64,000 nucleotides of DNA from Lachnospiraceae bacterium MD335 (GTDB taxonomy: Bacteria > Bacillota > Clostridia > Lachnospirales > Lachnospiraceae), in assembly GCA_000403335.2 (NCBI GenBank), contig KE159629.1, forward strand, positions 388,755 through 452,754, given 5' to 3'. Made by a program: the position numbers and the translations under genes. Below are positions 62,029 to 64,000 of the stretch, piece after piece (position 1 is the stretch's first letter; each line of letters begins with the position of its first letter). The notes below the pieces were generated by a model that was given only the letters and a program-made list of their open reading frames with translations, was not told the origin of the DNA and did no database searches.

Positions 62029-62562
62029 CTACCGCCAGCAAAGTTCCCGCAATGCCTCCAAATACAACTCCTTGTCCCACCGCTCAACAATGTCCAGTTT
62101 TCCAAATTCCCCCTTTCCCTGCGTTTCCTGATACCCTCTGTAGCCAGCCCTGACCGCCTGCGCAAAAATATCCAAACAGGTGCTCTCAAGGTAATTCAAA
62201 TCCCCGTAACACACCGTTTCAAACTGCTCCTTCATAAAGTTTAAAAGCTCCTCGTCCGTGATTTCGTCCTGCATTTCATTCTTATACAGATAAAAAATCT
62301 CCTGAAGCCGATTCAGCGTATCCACGTAATCCCCCTGCGAGATAAACGCCGAATCACAAAACACATAAATAATCTGCGGCAAAATCCCCTGCCCGAACTC
62401 AACCCTGCGCTGTGTTTTCAGTATGGCATTCTTTTCGGCAAGCAACAGCTGCGTATCCTCTTCGGACAGAACAAGCCCAAACTGCTGCGTGTATTGGTTG
62501 GTTTCCCGAACCTCTTTCAACCACGCGCGGTTACTCATAAGCTCTAACCAGTTTTTTTCCAT
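62029..62562 (-). CDS. Uncharacterised protein (possibly DUF6323)
   Basis: A 177-aa helical protein: YTQQFGLVLSEEDTQLLLAE, VEFGQGILPQIIYVFCDSAF and EELLNFMKEQFETVCYGDLN. From memory this matches DUF6323, usually next to a DUF6179 gene, as here. GGGAGG lies eight bases before the ATG at 62562, and TTGTAT/17/TATACT (62612-62617 and 62589-62594) is a good promoter. Confidence 0.75.
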   Translation of the reverse strand: MEKNWLELMSNRAWLKEVRETNQYTQQFGLVLSEEDTQLLLAEKNAILKTQRRVEFGQGILPQIIYVFCDSAFISQGDYVDTLNRLQEIFYLYKNEMQDEITDEELLNFMKEQFETVCYGDLNYLESTCLDIFAQAVRAGYRGYQETQGKGEFGKLDIVERWDKELYLEALRELCWR

Positions 62563-62588
62563 ACGCACATCCCTCCCTTAGAATTGTT

Positions 62589-62649
62589 AGTATACCTTCT
62601 TATGGAAGGGGATACAAGTCTTGAAATTTGGCGGTTTTTGTGGTATACT
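62589..62649. promoter_or_regulatory. Back-to-back divergent promoters
   Basis: Minus strand: TTGTAT (62612-62617)/17/TATACT (62589-62594) for the two-gene unit at 62562. Plus strand: TTGAAA (62621-62626)/17/TATACT (62644-62649), transcribing toward a terminator at 62707-62748. The two -35 boxes are three bases apart. Confidence 0.65.
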
Positions 62650-62654
62650 AAAGC

Positions 62655-62748
62655 TGTAAAAAAAGAAACGGCAAAATCACCAATGTCATTTAGATAAGGA
62701 CGATGCAAAGAACAGTGTATGTAGAAATATGTACCCTGTTCTTTTTTT
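62655..62748 (+). ncRNA. Candidate small RNA or orphan regulatory leader
   Basis: The plus promoter at 62621-62649 would give a transcript of about 90 nt ending at GAACAG...CTGTTC followed by seven T (62707-62748). There is no ORF of note in it. It could be a free-standing sRNA, a leader/attenuator whose target gene was displaced by the IS, or an IS-end terminator. Confidence 0.4.
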
Positions 62749-62790
62749 GTATAATTTCATAAAGCACTTGACAGGATAAACCAAATGTGT

Positions 62791-62832
62791 GGCCGCTCTG
62801 ACTATCTAAAAAGAAAGATAGTCAGAGCGGCC
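62791..62832. repeat. 17-bp perfect hairpin ahead of the transposase
   Basis: GGCCGCTCTGACTATCT pairs with AGATAGTCAGAGCGGCC around an eight-base loop, 40 bases before the transposase ATG. Such hairpins in IS leaders can occlude the transposase ribosome binding site in read-through transcripts; here the ribosome site AAGGAGG at 62861 lies beyond the stem. Confidence 0.6.
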
Positions 62833-62875
62833 CTTGTAATCAAGAAAACATCTTGGTTGCAAGGAGGATTACACA

Positions 62876-64000
62876 ATGAATTATTCTACAGAGGTAAAGC
62901 AAAAACTATTATCCATTATTACAGAGATGGATTCTTACCGTTGGTTGTTTACAAAGAATCCAGAAACGGATTTTTCACGTAAAAAGAAATGGTCATTTGA
63001 AGAGATAATGAAGTTTATGCTTACAATGGAGGGCAAAGCATTAAGAGATGAATTGTTGGAATATTTTGATTTTGACAGTTCCACGCCATCGGATTCAGCA
63101 TTTAACCAGCGCAGGGCACAGATACTGCCAGAAGCATTTGAGTTCTTATTTCAAGAATTCACTAAATCTTTTAATGATAATGCTGCATATAAAGGACTTA
63201 GATTAATTGCCTGTGATGGTTCGGATTTATGCATTGCCTGCAATCCTAAAGATGAAACAACCTATTTTCAACCGCTTCCTGACAGCAAAGGCTTCAACCA
63301 GCTGCATTTAAACGCTTTTTATGATTTATGCAGCAGAAGATACACAGATGCAATTATCCAACCTGCCCGATTGAAAAATGAAAATAGTGCTATGTGTGAA
63401 TTGATTGACAGATACCGTGGCCAGCCTGCTGTTTTATCGCAGACAGGGGTTATGAGAACTACAATATATTTGCTCATGCGGAACATAAAGGAATGTATTA
63501 CTTAATACGCGTCAAAGATGTAACAAGTAATGGAATAGCTTCGAAACTAACAATGCTGCCAGAGAGTGATGAATTTGACGAATGGGTTAATCTTACACTC
63601 ACAAAAAAGCAGACAAATGAAGTAAAAGCAAATCCCCAAAAATACAGAATTATTATGAAAAAAACACCTTTTGATTATCTTGACCTGCATTTTAATAAGT
63701 TTTACGAAATAAAAATGAGAGTAGTGCGTTTTCCAATCTCGCAAGACTCTTATGAATGTATTATTACAAATCTGCCACAAGAAAAATTTAGTCCTGGTGA
63801 AATCAAACAGTTATATGCGAAACGCTGGGGAATAGAAACCTCTTTTCGCGAGTTAAAATATGCATTAGGATTAACACGGTTTCATGCAAAGAAACCAGAA
63901 TATATTGTGCAGGAAATATGGTCAAGAATGACTCTGTATAATTTCTGTGAGATTATAGCGACTAATGTGGTTGTCAAGCAGAAAGTTGGCTGCAAATATA
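62876..64000 (+). pseudogene. IS4-type transposase, frameshifted and cut by window edge
   Basis: Frame 1 (62876-63505) encodes an N-terminal region and the first DDE aspartate (LIACDGSDL). Near 63431 the frame shifts: in the -1 frame the protein continues FIADRGYENYN (second Asp, DRGYE) and reaches Y-A-K-R-W-G-I-E...K, the YREK signature of IS4 (Y(2)R(3)E(6)K), open to the window end. The expected GTT TTT ATC reads GTT TTA TC, a one-base loss in a T run. AAGGAGG precedes the ATG. Either an inactivated copy or a slippage site. Confidence 0.85.

Noticed and set aside
62876..64000. Composite transposon or prophage covering 54-64 kb
   Set aside because: Only one IS end is in the window and no integrase, phage or conjugation genes occur; the region looks accessory but not demonstrably mobile.

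Overview
The window is chromosomal DNA from a low-to-mid GC, endospore-forming member of the Clostridia, most likely a Lachnospiraceae (Roseburia/Agathobacter-like) gut or rumen commensal. This rests on gene content and order: a lexA/yneA pair with Gram-positive SOS boxes, the rplU-prp-rpmA cassette with an N-terminally extended L27, sporulation genes (gerW/ytfJ, a YlbJ-like protein), FakA/DegV, DUF2953, GerW, Asp23 and AHAS/ilv families, and AGGAGG-type ribosome binding sites. Nearly all genes are on the minus strand. Taxonomy is inferred from recognised families, not from a database search.

Layout. 0-3 kb: partial AI-2E-type permease, a Xer-like tyrosine recombinase, a LysM/YneA-like protein divergent from lexA. 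3-15 kb (minus): rsfS-yqeK-nadD-yhbY-obgE, then rpmA-prp-rplU, an RNase E/G, two radical-SAM-linked proteins, and hisZ-hisG-hisD-hisB. A promoter, a 31-codon leader ORF and a hairpin lie ahead of hisZ. 15-29.6 kb: recU, two pseudouridine synthases, an SDR, a YgiQ radical SAM protein, a YlbJ-like protein, an amidase, a coiled-coil protein, coaD, rsmD and a parC/parE-like pair. 30-41 kb: pta, a small conserved protein, a tandem structured repeat, degV(fakB-like)-recG-fakA-asp23, rpmB, a J-domain coiled-coil protein, a 47-aa membrane protein, gerW, DUF2953 and a NUDIX hydrolase. 41-50 kb: a CheY/CheX pair, an 917-aa FtsW/RodA-transpeptidase fusion, a U32 peptidase, zapA, ruvB and ruvA. 50-54 kb: ilvB, two tandem ilvN-like genes and ilvC. 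54-64 kb is accessory in character: a decayed YafY-type regulator facing a YciI-like gene across a 23-bp palindrome, a MITE-like element, a lipoprotein, an ECF sigma/anti-sigma/serpin operon, GNAT acetyltransferases, an EamA fragment, two unrecognised genes that sit as a pair, a promoter-terminator unit that may be a small RNA, and the left part of an IS4-type element with a frameshifted transposase.

The most unusual aspect is the density of short dispersed repeats in the intergenic DNA. I see at least four families by eye: (F) a two-hairpin repeat that starts at or just after stop codons (5 copies); (R) a repeat that begins in the T-tract of intrinsic terminators (3 copies); (G) a repeat that carries a sigma-A-like promoter (2 copies); and MITE-like structured units with terminal inverted repeats (one at 54.8 kb, a half copy at 7.6 kb, a related tandem pair at 31.6 kb next to degV). 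Two unannotated small-protein genes (31.3 and 58.9 kb) look like paralogues.
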